Below are positions 30,186 to 38,507 of a stretch of 64,000 nt of DNA, one piece after another. Numbering within the stretch: the stretch's first letter is position 1; each line of letters opens with the position of its first letter. Below the pieces are notes generated by a model. That model was not told the origin of the DNA. It saw nothing but the letters and a program-made list of their open reading frames with translations, and searched no databases. The DNA comes from Verrucomicrobiota bacterium (GTDB taxonomy: Bacteria; Verrucomicrobiota; Verrucomicrobiia; Verrucomicrobiales; Akkermansiaceae): assembly GCA_030835305.1 (NCBI GenBank), contig JAURPJ010000112.1, positions 31,999 through 95,998 on the forward strand, in the 5' to 3' direction. The translations under genes were made by a program, and so were the position numbers.

Positions 30186-30375
30186 CCTCTCGCCCGTTTC
30201 TGGTTCTGAGCCAACCCTGTTCCAACTTGGGGAGGGGGCATACCATGGAAATGGCTCACGTTGATGGGAGTGGCGACGTATTGCCGCAGCCCGGCCCGTG
30301 ACTGTAACAGAGATACGATTGAATTGGTGGCACCGTTGTGGCATTTCCGCGGCGATGTTTTTGACAGGAGCTGCC
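30186..30375 (+). promoter_or_regulatory. Probable cobalamin riboswitch, partly decayed and without its gene
   Basis: Elements of the B12-binding RNA occur in the right order. TGGTTCTGAGCC (30201-30212) pairs through TGAGCC with GGCTCA (30253-30258). The core GATGGGAG (30263-30270) resembles AATGGGAA. GGCGACGTATTGCC (30272-30285) resembles GGTG-xx-AAATCC. GCAGCCCGGCCCGTGACTGT at 30286-30305 followed by AAC resembles the GC-x-G-x-CCCGC-x-ACTGT-x-A box. GTTGTGGC and GCGGCGATG follow, then TGACAGGAGCTGCC (30362-30375), close to GTCAGGAGACCTGCC with two bases lost. No clear P1 pairing was found, and no gene follows on this strand for ~1 kb, so it is probably a relic. Confidence 0.58.
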
Positions 30376-30405
30376 TCTGATAGGTTGCTGGATTTTCGAT
30401 CTTGG

Positions 30406-31047
30406 TTAGATCGAATCAAGGTAGTTCCTGGCATCTCGTATAACCTCGTCAAGACAGCCTGTTTCGAAAGGCGATCTTAGCCCGGCGGATTCCAATAGGC
30501 CGGTGTAGGTCTTGCTCCCGTCAAGGGAGCATAGCTCCACATAGGTTTTCAGAGTGCCCTTAGGATCTGTTCTTGATTTTGACCAGAATTGCAGAGCGCC
30601 TGTTAGCGCTAAACAATAATCGATGTAATAGAAGGAGCTCTGATAAACATGCGCCTTTTGTTGCCACAAGCGTCCACTGCTCTCAGTAGGGAGATCGGCA
30701 TAGTCCCACCAAGTAAGGTACGTTCGTTCGATCTCCTGCCACATCGCATTGCGCTCTGCTGGTATGGCGTCTTGTTTCTCATACACGAGATGCTGGAAGT
30801 GGTCGATGGAGACTCCGTAGCATTGGAATTAGAGCTGCGCGGTGAGGTGGATACGGCGCAGTTCTTCAGCCGCGTCCCCACCATAGAACTTCTCCATGTG
30901 TGGCCAGGTGCTAAATTCAAGCGCCATTGAGTGAATCTCAGAGGCTTCGGTAGTGGGCCAGACAATATCGCTCATTGGTTGATTTCCACTCTTGTAGCTC
31001 TGAAAAGCGTGACCTATTTCGTGAGTGAAGATATCGACATCGCCGGG
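30406..31047 (-). pseudogene. C-terminal remnant of an M3 family oligoendopeptidase
   Basis: Reading through one stop gives a protein that matches the C-terminal half of PepF-like M3 metallopeptidases. It opens with DVDIFTHEIGHAFQSYKSG, which holds the zinc site HEIGH at 31009-31023. NQPMSDIVWPTTEASEIHSM and ALEFSTWPHMEKFYGGDA follow, then an in-frame TAA (30829-30831), then FQCYGVSIDHFQHLVYEKQD, RNAMWQEIERTYLTWWDYAD, QSSFYYIDYCLALTGALQFW and PFETGCLDEVIRDARNYLDS. The frame is closed by a stop just upstream of the zinc site, and the first half of the peptidase (normally ~350 residues) cannot be found at 31048-31365. A dead gene. Confidence 0.75.
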
Positions 31048-31365
31048 TCACAGACTCGATACGTTTTTTGATAAGATGGGGATGAAGAATAATTTCGAAT
31101 GCCCCCGGAACTAGGTATCTCTATGATGAGAGCCTGAGCAGCCGTGCGTGGTAGTCCTCGGCTATCTCTCATTCAGCCTTCAATGAGACTCCGGCCGATT
31201 GCAGAGGCATTTGGTGAGTGTACAGGTATTGATGGTGCGATTTCCTACCATCATTGCGTAGCTATGAGAGTCATATATTTCGCGATTTGAGAGGGCCTCC
31301 AAAAAGTATCTTGGCGGGAACTCTGCCATTTTCTATTCTTCCTCAGCATAGATCATATCGTTTTC
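31048..31365. other. Decayed stretch between the M3 remnant and the TIM-barrel gene
   Basis: 318 nt with no open gene. It may contain scrambled pieces of the lost N-terminal part of the M3 peptidase, but no piece is convincing. Just before the next gene, TTGGCG (31311) and TATTCT (31334) stand 17 bases apart and could be a weak promoter for the plus-strand gene at 31366; this is a guess. Confidence 0.35.
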
Positions 31366-32250
31366 ATGAACCCACCCGTTTCCCGCCGCTCATTTCTTGC
31401 CTCTGCTTTTTCGTCGACCTTTGTGGGTTCTCTTTTTGGTAATGAGGAAAAAGAGGCTCAGTGGCTTCAGATTTCGCTTCAGCAATATTCCTTCAACGAT
31501 ATGTTACGCTCGAAGAAGCTTGCTCCTCTCGATTATCCAAAGTTCGCTGTTGAGAAAACTGGGATCAAGGCTCTCGAGTATTTTAACGGCTTCTTTGAAG
31601 ATAAGATCAATTCCGCGAAGTTTTTGGCGGAGCTCAAAAATCGATGCGGGGACCTTGGGGTTGAAAATCAGCTGATCCTCTGTCGCTCTGATTTGGCTCT
31701 CGATTCAGCGGATGCCGGGCAACGGAAGGGCGCAGCGGCTTTGCTTTCGCGTTGGGGCGCATTTGCAAAAGAGCTTGGATGTCATTCGATTCGGGTTGAT
31801 TGCCGGTCGAAAGGGAATCGTGAGGAGGTCAAGAAGCAGGCCGTCGATGGACTTCACCAATTATGCGATCTTTTAGAGCCCATGAAGATGAATGCCATCG
31901 TCGAGAATCACGGGAATTGGTCGAGCAAGGGTGACTGGGTCAAGGAAGTGATGGAGTCCATGAAGCGGGACAATTGCGGAACCTTGCCGGATTTTGGAAA
32001 CTTCAAGGGATACGATAAGTATCAAGGAGTCAAAGACATGCTGCCCTGGGCCAAAGCGATTTGTGCCAAGGTTCACAAGATCAAGTCGGATGGTGAAGCA
32101 GCTCAGACTGATTTCGAGCGGATGCTTAAAATTGTAAAAGAGGGAGGATTCAGGGGTTACGTTGGAATCGAGTTCGAAGGTGGAGCTGATCCGGTTGCTG
32201 GTGTCTTGGGCACAAAAAGGCTAATTGAGAAGACGCTTCAAAAACTTTGA
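31366..32250 (+). CDS. Exported sugar phosphate isomerase/epimerase-like TIM-barrel protein
   Basis: 294 residues. A Tat signal (PVSRRSFLASAFSSTFVGSL) shows export. The rest is a xylose isomerase-like (AP endonuclease 2) TIM barrel with plausible metal ligands: Glu in NAIVENHGNWSSKG, Asp in CGTLPDFGNFKGYDK, His in CAKVHKIKSDGEA and Glu in GYVGIEFEGGADPV. Family members act on sugars or inositols; the substrate is not readable. The next gene starts 5 nt after its stop (or overlaps it by 4 nt if a TTG is used), so the two are very likely co-transcribed. Confidence 0.82.
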   Translation: MNPPVSRRSFLASAFSSTFVGSLFGNEEKEAQWLQISLQQYSFNDMLRSKKLAPLDYPKFAVEKTGIKALEYFNGFFEDKINSAKFLAELKNRCGDLGVENQLILCRSDLALDSADAGQRKGAAALLSRWGAFAKELGCHSIRVDCRSKGNREEVKKQAVDGLHQLCDLLEPMKMNAIVENHGNWSSKGDWVKEVMESMKRDNCGTLPDFGNFKGYDKYQGVKDMLPWAKAICAKVHKIKSDGEAAQTDFERMLKIVKEGGFRGYVGIEFEGGADPVAGVLGTKRLIEKTLQKL

Positions 32251-32255
32251 TAATT

Positions 32256-33200
32256 GTGAAGACGATCTTTCTATTCTTCGTCATGGTCGCAAGCGTTCCC
32301 CTTGCAAATGCCAGCCCTGAGATTGGTAAACGAGGTCCTTTGATCCTCATGGAGATCGTTTCCCAACCGTGGGCGGTTGCCTGGAAGTCGTCGACCTTGA
32401 AAAAGGTCCGCCTTGTGACTGAGAAGCCGGATCTCGACTTGCCGCTGAATCTCCCTCCGGTTTGGTCTGCGGTGATTTCCGGTCCCGATGGCAAGACCGG
32501 TCATCTCATTTGGGACAGCACAGGTGAGGGGAAGCTTGTTGAGTTCTCTCTCGATGACAAGCTGGTGATCAGGAGCAATTCGGCGAAGGCGATCACCGGT
32601 GTTCCAAATTTGCAGGAGTTTCCAATTAATGACGAGGAGGGCAAGCTTGTGGCCTCTGGGTGTGTCCCCACTGCGGCGGCTAATGTTGTTTCATTTTGGG
32701 CCAAGAAGAAATATCCCCAATGGATCGGGGATAACGGGAAAACACCAAAGGATCTTGCCCTACGTTTGCGAAAGCAGCTCAAGATGAAGCTCTACCCGGA
32801 TATCGACGGATTCTCACCGAATCGCATGGCCCTGGCCGGAGCGTATCCCGGTGACCTCTTGAAGGTATTGCAGGGAGAGGCGGAGGCTTACAAAGTCCCT
32901 GTTGATATGTATTTGGGTTGGTTTGCCTTCCCGCTTTTGAGGCGAGAGATCGATGCTTCCCGCCCGGCTCTCCTTTCTTGTTTGGTGAGGGTGGCTCATA
33001 AGCCGGAGCTTTCGTGGCCGCACGAGGTGGCGGCAGTTGGCTATTGCGAGATCGATGGAGTAAAATTAATCGGGGTGAAGGATAACTTTTTTCCCACCGA
33101 GAACGAAGAAGCCATTCGGTGGATCCGGGAGGATGCCTTTCGGTCGATTTTGATACTTCGGCCACGCAAGGAAATAGCGGGGTCAGATGACGGTCAGTGA
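32256..33200 (+). CDS. Secreted papain-like cysteine peptidase-like protein
   Basis: 314 residues from GTG 32256 (TTG 32247 is in frame and overlaps the previous stop). A Sec signal (KTIFLFFVMVASVPLANA) leads. The C-terminal half carries EEGKLVASGCVPTAAANVVS, with a Cys at the start of a helix as in C39/papain-type nucleophiles, and SWPHEVAAVGYCEIDGVKLI then GVKDNFF, where His and Asn or Asp would complete the site. This pattern is seen; activity is inferred. No metal or lipid motif. It is translated right after the exported TIM-barrel protein, and its end overlaps the convergent sulfatase gene by 7 nt. Confidence 0.65.
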   Translation: MKTIFLFFVMVASVPLANASPEIGKRGPLILMEIVSQPWAVAWKSSTLKKVRLVTEKPDLDLPLNLPPVWSAVISGPDGKTGHLIWDSTGEGKLVEFSLDDKLVIRSNSAKAITGVPNLQEFPINDEEGKLVASGCVPTAAANVVSFWAKKKYPQWIGDNGKTPKDLALRLRKQLKMKLYPDIDGFSPNRMALAGAYPGDLLKVLQGEAEAYKVPVDMYLGWFAFPLLRREIDASRPALLSCLVRVAHKPELSWPHEVAAVGYCEIDGVKLIGVKDNFFPTENEEAIRWIREDAFRSILILRPRKEIAGSDDGQ

Positions 33201-35230
33201 GAGAGCATGTTTGGCGGAATGCTTGAAAGGACCTTCTTGGAGTGCGTCTCTCGTTTTAGACTAAAGTGTTCACCGGAGTCTTTGCGGTAAAGTCGGAAGG
33301 GATGTTTGCCGGCCTTTAGTTTGATGGTAGCGGAGGCTCCGTTTTTGGGAGTTTTGAAACCAGCATCAATGACAGTGGCGTTGTGGATTCGCAAGAGAGC
33401 CAGACCGTCAGTGGCGAGGTGGAAGGTGTAAGTGTCATCGTGCGGGACTTCAAGATAACCGGCAACCAAGATGGATTCACCCGGAGAGGTCTCGATCTCT
33501 TCGAGAGTAGGGGCGGTACGGGATGGGCCGGACCTAAGATTGTCGAGTTTGCCGAGCCAGGGTGTGTCGCTCTGGTAGGCCGACCACGTGACTCCGGGTT
33601 TGGTCTTCATCGACGGCAGGGCGGGAATAAACTGGAGGTCATAAGGGCGTGGCGCCTTCGGGTGGGGCCTTCTGAGACGTAAGACCTCATCGTGCATCTT
33701 TCTTTGGAGATCCGGCAGGGCTTTGGCGAGGTTTTTGGTTTGCTTGGGATCTTTGGCGACATTGTAGATTTCGAAAGGCTCGGCATGCTTTTTTACGTTG
33801 TAGCGCACACCAACATGGTCACCGAAACGGATCATCTGCATCTGACCCCGGGCTTGTTTTTGTCGGCTCCTCTGGAACTCGGGGTAGTCGGGAGTTTTGC
33901 CGCCCACTTTATATTCGACATAAACCCGGGAGGATTTTTGTCCGGGATTGCCGGTGAGAGTTGGAACAAGGGAGATTCCGTCAGACCGGGCAGGGGCGCC
34001 AACGCCAGCTAATTCGGCAAAGGTTGCAAGCCAGTCGTGAGCCTGGCAGGGGGAGTTGCTTACACTGGCTTGGGGAGTTCCAGCAGGCCAGCGGACGAGA
34101 GCTCCTGCTCGGATACCCCCTTCCCAGACATCGCGCTTGATGCCATCGAAGGGACCGAAAGAGTTGAAGAAGTCGGGCCGGTATCCTTCGGGGAGGTAGG
34201 ACTCCTTGCTGGGGCCATTGTCAGTGGTGAAAACGACGAGGGTGTTCTCATCAATATTCAATTTCTTGAGGTGATCGATAAGGTCGCCCACGCAGTCGTC
34301 GATCCGCCGCACGTTGGTGGCGTAGCGTTGGTAAACGTCGGGCCAGCTTGTTTCGGGAGTGACCGGGTTTTTGTCATGATCCCAGGTGGCGTTCGCGTAG
34401 TCAGGATACATGTAGCTGTCTTTTTCGCCGACGGCTGAGTTGATCATTTTACCTTTCTGTCCGAGCCATTTGAGACCCTCTTTTGGGAAGGGGGAGGGCG
34501 GCAATTGGAGGATGGCGTGTGGGGTGTCGTAGGCAAGATAGAGGAAGAAGGGTTGATCGGGTGCGGACTGCTTTTGGTCGACAATCCACTTCTTTGCCCG
34601 AGCAGTGAAGAGGTCGGTGGTGAAGCATTTGTCGAAATAAGCCGAGATTTCCTTGTCGTTTTCCCAAAGCTCTTTTTGGTCTTCCTTGGGATAATGCCGG
34701 TGGCCGTCGCGGTGGCGAACGTAGCCGTGGAAGAAGTCGAACCCTCGTTTGGTCGGGTAGGCGGGCCAAAATTTTGGATCTCCCTTTCTCTGCCGGTCTT
34801 TTACCTTGTTCGGTCCGGAATTTCCCTGAAGGCCCCATTTTCCGATGGCTGCGGTGGAGTATCCGGCGGCGCGTAGCACGGAAGCCAGAGTGTGATTATC
34901 ACCGAGAGCTTGATCGAATTGATTATCGCGAATATTGGCGTGTCCCTGGTGGACGCCGTGAAGGAGTGATCCTCGTGAGGGCGCGCAGACCGGAGCGGGG
35001 CAATAGTAGTGGCGGAGCTGCAAGCCCTCGGCCGCCATTTGATCGAGCTGCGGTGTGATATGCCAGGGCTCGGTGCGATCGCCCTTGGTTTTACGCAGAT
35101 TTTGGAAAAAGACACCATAGTCACCATAGCCGAGATCATCGGTGAGGATGAAAATAATGTTCGGTCTGGGGGCAGCCTGAAGGCAGGCCAGGGTGGTTGC
35201 GAGAATAAGTAACATCCGGTGGGCAATCAT
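33194..35230 (-). CDS. Secreted sulfatase (formylglycine type)
   Basis: 678 residues with a Sec signal (MLLILATTLACLQAA; ATG 35215 is an alternative start). The alkaline-phosphatase-fold sulfatase core reads RPNIIFILTDDLGYGDYG (metal Asp pair), CAPSRGSLLHG (Cys-x-Pro-Ser-Arg, Cys converted to formylglycine), AAIGKWGLQ, TPHAILQLPPSP, and VVFTTDNGPSKE (second metal pair). It is group S1 by motif. The last ~150 residues look like a PA14/jelly-roll extension (VPHDDTYTFHLATDGLALLR, IKLKAGKHPFRLYRKDSG), common on Verrucomicrobiota sulfatases. The natural substrate is probably a sulfated polysaccharide; the sequence does not tell which. An anaerobic or FGE-type maturase would be encoded elsewhere. 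Confidence 0.9.
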   Translation of the reverse strand: MIAHRMLLILATTLACLQAAPRPNIIFILTDDLGYGDYGVFFQNLRKTKGDRTEPWHITPQLDQMAAEGLQLRHYYCPAPVCAPSRGSLLHGVHQGHANIRDNQFDQALGDNHTLASVLRAAGYSTAAIGKWGLQGNSGPNKVKDRQRKGDPKFWPAYPTKRGFDFFHGYVRHRDGHRHYPKEDQKELWENDKEISAYFDKCFTTDLFTARAKKWIVDQKQSAPDQPFFLYLAYDTPHAILQLPPSPFPKEGLKWLGQKGKMINSAVGEKDSYMYPDYANATWDHDKNPVTPETSWPDVYQRYATNVRRIDDCVGDLIDHLKKLNIDENTLVVFTTDNGPSKESYLPEGYRPDFFNSFGPFDGIKRDVWEGGIRAGALVRWPAGTPQASVSNSPCQAHDWLATFAELAGVGAPARSDGISLVPTLTGNPGQKSSRVYVEYKVGGKTPDYPEFQRSRQKQARGQMQMIRFGDHVGVRYNVKKHAEPFEIYNVAKDPKQTKNLAKALPDLQRKMHDEVLRLRRPHPKAPRPYDLQFIPALPSMKTKPGVTWSAYQSDTPWLGKLDNLRSGPSRTAPTLEEIETSPGESILVAGYLEVPHDDTYTFHLATDGLALLRIHNATVIDAGFKTPKNGASATIKLKAGKHPFRLYRKDSGEHFSLKRETHSKKVLSSIPPNMLSH

Positions 35231-35259
35231 ATCGTCAATCGTGCGAAAGCGAGGTGGGC

Positions 35260-35291
35260 AGGTGAAACCCTAAAATGGGTAAATTCCACCT
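35260..35291. terminator. Long hairpin between the sulfatase and RND operon
   Basis: AGGTG pairs with CACCT at the ends, continued by a short A/T segment and a CCC/GGG helix around the loop, with a small bulge. It lies between the stop of the RND permease (35358) and the start of the sulfatase, both on the minus strand. There is no strong U tract, so it could end the efflux operon weakly or shape the sulfatase leader. Confidence 0.35.
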
Positions 35292-35357
35292 CAGACATGC
35301 CCCATTTTTCTTGCTTGAGGAAAGGTCCGTCGAACAGGAGCTCGAGCCCCCGCGAAT

Positions 35358-38300
35358 TTAATTGGTGAGAGGTGGTCTCCCGAGATGCCAGCGGGCGATA
35401 TTTCTCAGGTCGCGCAGGATCATCATAAGAGATGGTAATAGAATGAGCGTGATGATTGTTGCAAAGAGGATGCCGAAGGCGAGGGAGGCAGCCATGGGCT
35501 TGAGGAACTGGGCCTGTACTTCGGTTTCGAGGAGAAGGGGGGCCAGGCCAAAGAAGGTGGTGAGCGAAGTCAGCAAGATGGCGCGGAACCGGTTGACTCC
35601 AGCTTGTGCAAGGATTTTTTCGTAGGAGGTGTCATTTGACCGGAGATCCTCGATGTGACAAACGAGGACTAGAGAGTCATTAACGACAACCCCGGAGAGA
35701 GCGAGAATTCCAAAAACTGAAAGGATGGAAATTGGAATCCCCATGATGGAATGTCCGAGGAGCGCACCAATAATCCCGAAGGGAATCACAGACATAATGA
35801 TGAGGGGTTTCACGTAGCTCCGCAGTGGAATCGCGATTAGAATGTAGATGAAAACAATGGAGAGTACGAAGCCGATGCCAAGGGATTGCAGCGATTTGGC
35901 CCGCTGTTCTGCTTCGCCACCTTGGCTGATGGAGATTTCGGGGTGCTTCGCGGGCATGATGTTAAAAAATTCTTCGTCGAGCCGCGTGAGGACTTCGTCC
36001 GAAGATGTGCGGCCTTTATCCACGGATGCTTCGACGGAAACGACGCGCTTGTTGTCATAGCGCTCGATGGAGGCGAGAGAGTCGGAATATTCGGTGGTGG
36101 CCACAACAGAGAATGGAACAGTAATACCGTCACTCTTGCGAACTCTCATCTCGCGGAGGGTTTCGAGTGATCTACGTTTTTCCAGGGGATATCTGACCAT
36201 GACTTTTACTTCTTCCCGTCCGCGCTGCACGCGCTGGGCCTCGCGCCCGAAAAAGGCGTCGCGAACATTGATGGCGAGGTCTCTTTTGGTGAGATTGGCG
36301 GCCTGGCCGGCCGGGGTGATGCGGTATTGAATTTCGGGCTTCCCAGAATCGAAGGAATCGGTGACCTCAAAAACACCGGGATAGGTCTTCATGACGGCCT
36401 TAAGATCAGAAGCAGCGGCTTGGAGGGCTTCAAGATTCTCGCTTTCGAGGTTGATGGAAATGTCTCCTCCCGGCGGGCCGGCTTTGGCGCGGAAGGATAG
36501 TTCACGGGCACCTGCGACCGGGCCGATTTCGTTTCGCCAGTCTTGTACGATTTGATCGGATGAGAGGAATTCGCGCTCGGTTGAGCGGGTGAGCTCGGTG
36601 ACGATGGAGGCCTTGGTGTTTGTGCTGGCTGAGATTTGGGTTTCAAGAAAAGGATTGTGGCCGAATTCCGCTTGGTATTGTTTGCCGAGCTTTTGAGTGG
36701 CTTCCTGAATTCGGAGGGCGGTGGCGTGAAGGTATTCAACAGATTGACCCTGCTCAAGTTCGAGGTTGGCGGTGGCGTTATCCTGGTAAATGTTCGGGAA
36801 GAAGACGAAACGGAGTTTTCCGGAGGGAAAAAGTCCAATCGTGAGAATCAGGATGCCGATAAAGGCCGCAAAGACAGCGTAGCGCCATGGTAACAGGCCC
36901 CTGACAAGAGGGGCGTAGAGTCGCTGGACAACCCATCCCAAGCCACGAGAGATTGATTTTTGGATACAAGCCCAAGCTTTGGTGATCCGAAATCGTGGTT
37001 TCTTGTGCACGTCAATATGGGCGAGGTGCGCGGGTAGGATGAGCTTGGATTCGATGAGTGAGAAAGCGAGGCAGAAGACTACGGTCGTGGCGATCTGACC
37101 AAAAACATTTCCCAATCGCCCGCTGACCTGAGTGAGCGGAAGGAAGGCCGCAATGGTGGTGATGACACCAAAGGTGGCGGGGGTGACAACGCGGCTGACT
37201 CCGAGGACGGTGGTACGGAGGTGCATTTTTTTATCGGTGTTATCGATGGCTTCCTTTTCTTTTTCGGAGTAGATCGACTCTCCGATCACGATGGCATCAT
37301 CGACCACGATTCCGAGTACGACAAGGAATCCGAAGGCCGAGATGACGTTGACTGATAGATCGAGGCCGGGGATGGGGAATAAAGTGACTGCACCGGCGAG
37401 GGATACAGGAATGCCAATGGCGACCCAGAAGGCGAGACGGAGGTTAAGGAAGAGCATCAGGATGCCGAGGACAAGAGCAACACCGATGGCGCCGTTGACT
37501 CCAAGAAGCTTGAGTCGGTCGCGGATATTGGTGGAGCCATCAAGCCAACTGGCGATTTCAACTCCGGGTGGAAGGTCGGTGTAGTCTTCAAGGACTTCGC
37601 GGGCCTCCTTGACGGCATCGATGATGTCCTCGTCACCTTCGGTGGTGATGTTGAGGCTGACAGTGGGCTTGCCACGAAAGCGATTCAAGAACTGTTGGTC
37701 AACGAAGGCGTCGCGAACGGTGGCAACATCCCGAACAAGGAGGCGCGTGCCGTCGGGTGAGGTTCGAACGGGGATGTCCTCAAAATCCGCCCCACGATAA
37801 GCTTGGTCGCTTGCGCGGAGGGCGATGTCGCCACGCTCCGAGCGGATGGTGCCGCCGCCGAGATCCAAGGAATTTTCGCTGATAGCGGTGGCGAGTTCAT
37901 CGAAGGTGAGATCGTAGAGTCGGAGTTTTTCCTCGGAGGGCTCGATGGAAATTTCGTAATCTCGTGAGCCGAAGGTTTCTACTTTCGAAATGGCGGTTTT
38001 TTGGAGGAGAGCATCGCGAAGTTTGCGGGCGGCTTCCTTGCGGACCGCTTCGGGGACGTCGCCGTAGAGTTCGATCCAGAGGACGGAGCGGTTGCGCTTG
38101 TTGTCCTGCACGATCGGGTTCTCCGCCTGTTCCGGAAAGGAGGGGATGGAGTCGACCTGTACCTTGACTTCATCAAGAAGAGTGTCGATGGGATAGTTTT
38201 CCTTCGCCTCAATGGTGATGGTTGCCTGGCTCTCACTGCTGACCGAGCGAATGTGTGAAATGCCATTGACTCCCTGGAGAGCTTCCTCGATTTTGATGGA

Positions 38301-38507
38301 AACCCCGCGTTCGACGTCCTCCGGAGTTCCTCCCCGGATGGGGACTTCCACCGTGACCGACTCGGATTCAAAGGCGGGGAAACCTTCCTTGCGAACGGTG
38401 AGAGCGGTGTAGAATCCCGCCCCAAGAATCGTCAACATCAAGATGTTGGCGACGACCGGATTCGAAGCGAACCAGGTGATAAAGGGGTGTTGCCGGAGAG
38501 GGTTCAC
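35358..38507 (-). CDS. RND efflux transporter permease subunit
   Basis: 1049 residues, the normal size for AcrB/MdtB-type pumps. Features are an N-terminal helix (ITWFASNPVVANILMLTILG), periplasmic porter loops, and a cluster of helices with LVVLGIVVDDAIVIGESIYS, which contains the two Asp residues of the proton relay. A second half repeats the pattern (FGILALSGVVVNDSLVLVCH, TSLTTFFGLAPLLLET). It lies third in a minus-strand operon with an outer membrane factor and adaptor and overlaps the adaptor by 4 nt. The GIVVDDAIVIGE wording fits the heavy-metal/hydrophobe family broadly; the substrate is unknown. Confidence 0.92.
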   Translation of the reverse strand: MNPLRQHPFITWFASNPVVANILMLTILGAGFYTALTVRKEGFPAFESESVTVEVPIRGGTPEDVERGVSIKIEEALQGVNGISHIRSVSSESQATITIEAKENYPIDTLLDEVKVQVDSIPSFPEQAENPIVQDNKRNRSVLWIELYGDVPEAVRKEAARKLRDALLQKTAISKVETFGSRDYEISIEPSEEKLRLYDLTFDELATAISENSLDLGGGTIRSERGDIALRASDQAYRGADFEDIPVRTSPDGTRLLVRDVATVRDAFVDQQFLNRFRGKPTVSLNITTEGDEDIIDAVKEAREVLEDYTDLPPGVEIASWLDGSTNIRDRLKLLGVNGAIGVALVLGILMLFLNLRLAFWVAIGIPVSLAGAVTLFPIPGLDLSVNVISAFGFLVVLGIVVDDAIVIGESIYSEKEKEAIDNTDKKMHLRTTVLGVSRVVTPATFGVITTIAAFLPLTQVSGRLGNVFGQIATTVVFCLAFSLIESKLILPAHLAHIDVHKKPRFRITKAWACIQKSISRGLGWVVQRLYAPLVRGLLPWRYAVFAAFIGILILTIGLFPSGKLRFVFFPNIYQDNATANLELEQGQSVEYLHATALRIQEATQKLGKQYQAEFGHNPFLETQISASTNTKASIVTELTRSTEREFLSSDQIVQDWRNEIGPVAGARELSFRAKAGPPGGDISINLESENLEALQAAASDLKAVMKTYPGVFEVTDSFDSGKPEIQYRITPAGQAANLTKRDLAINVRDAFFGREAQRVQRGREEVKVMVRYPLEKRRSLETLREMRVRKSDGITVPFSVVATTEYSDSLASIERYDNKRVVSVEASVDKGRTSSDEVLTRLDEEFFNIMPAKHPEISISQGGEAEQRAKSLQSLGIGFVLSIVFIYILIAIPLRSYVKPLIIMSVIPFGIIGALLGHSIMGIPISILSVFGILALSGVVVNDSLVLVCHIEDLRSNDTSYEKILAQAGVNRFRAILLTSLTTFFGLAPLLLETEVQAQFLKPMAASLAFGILFATIITLILLPSLMMILRDLRNIARWHLGRPPLTN

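Noticed and set aside
31366..32250. EboE, the TIM-barrel protein of the ebo cluster
   Set aside because: It is ~8 kb from the EboF-like gene, has a Tat signal, and is paired with a different protein; EboE is cytoplasmic as far as I know.
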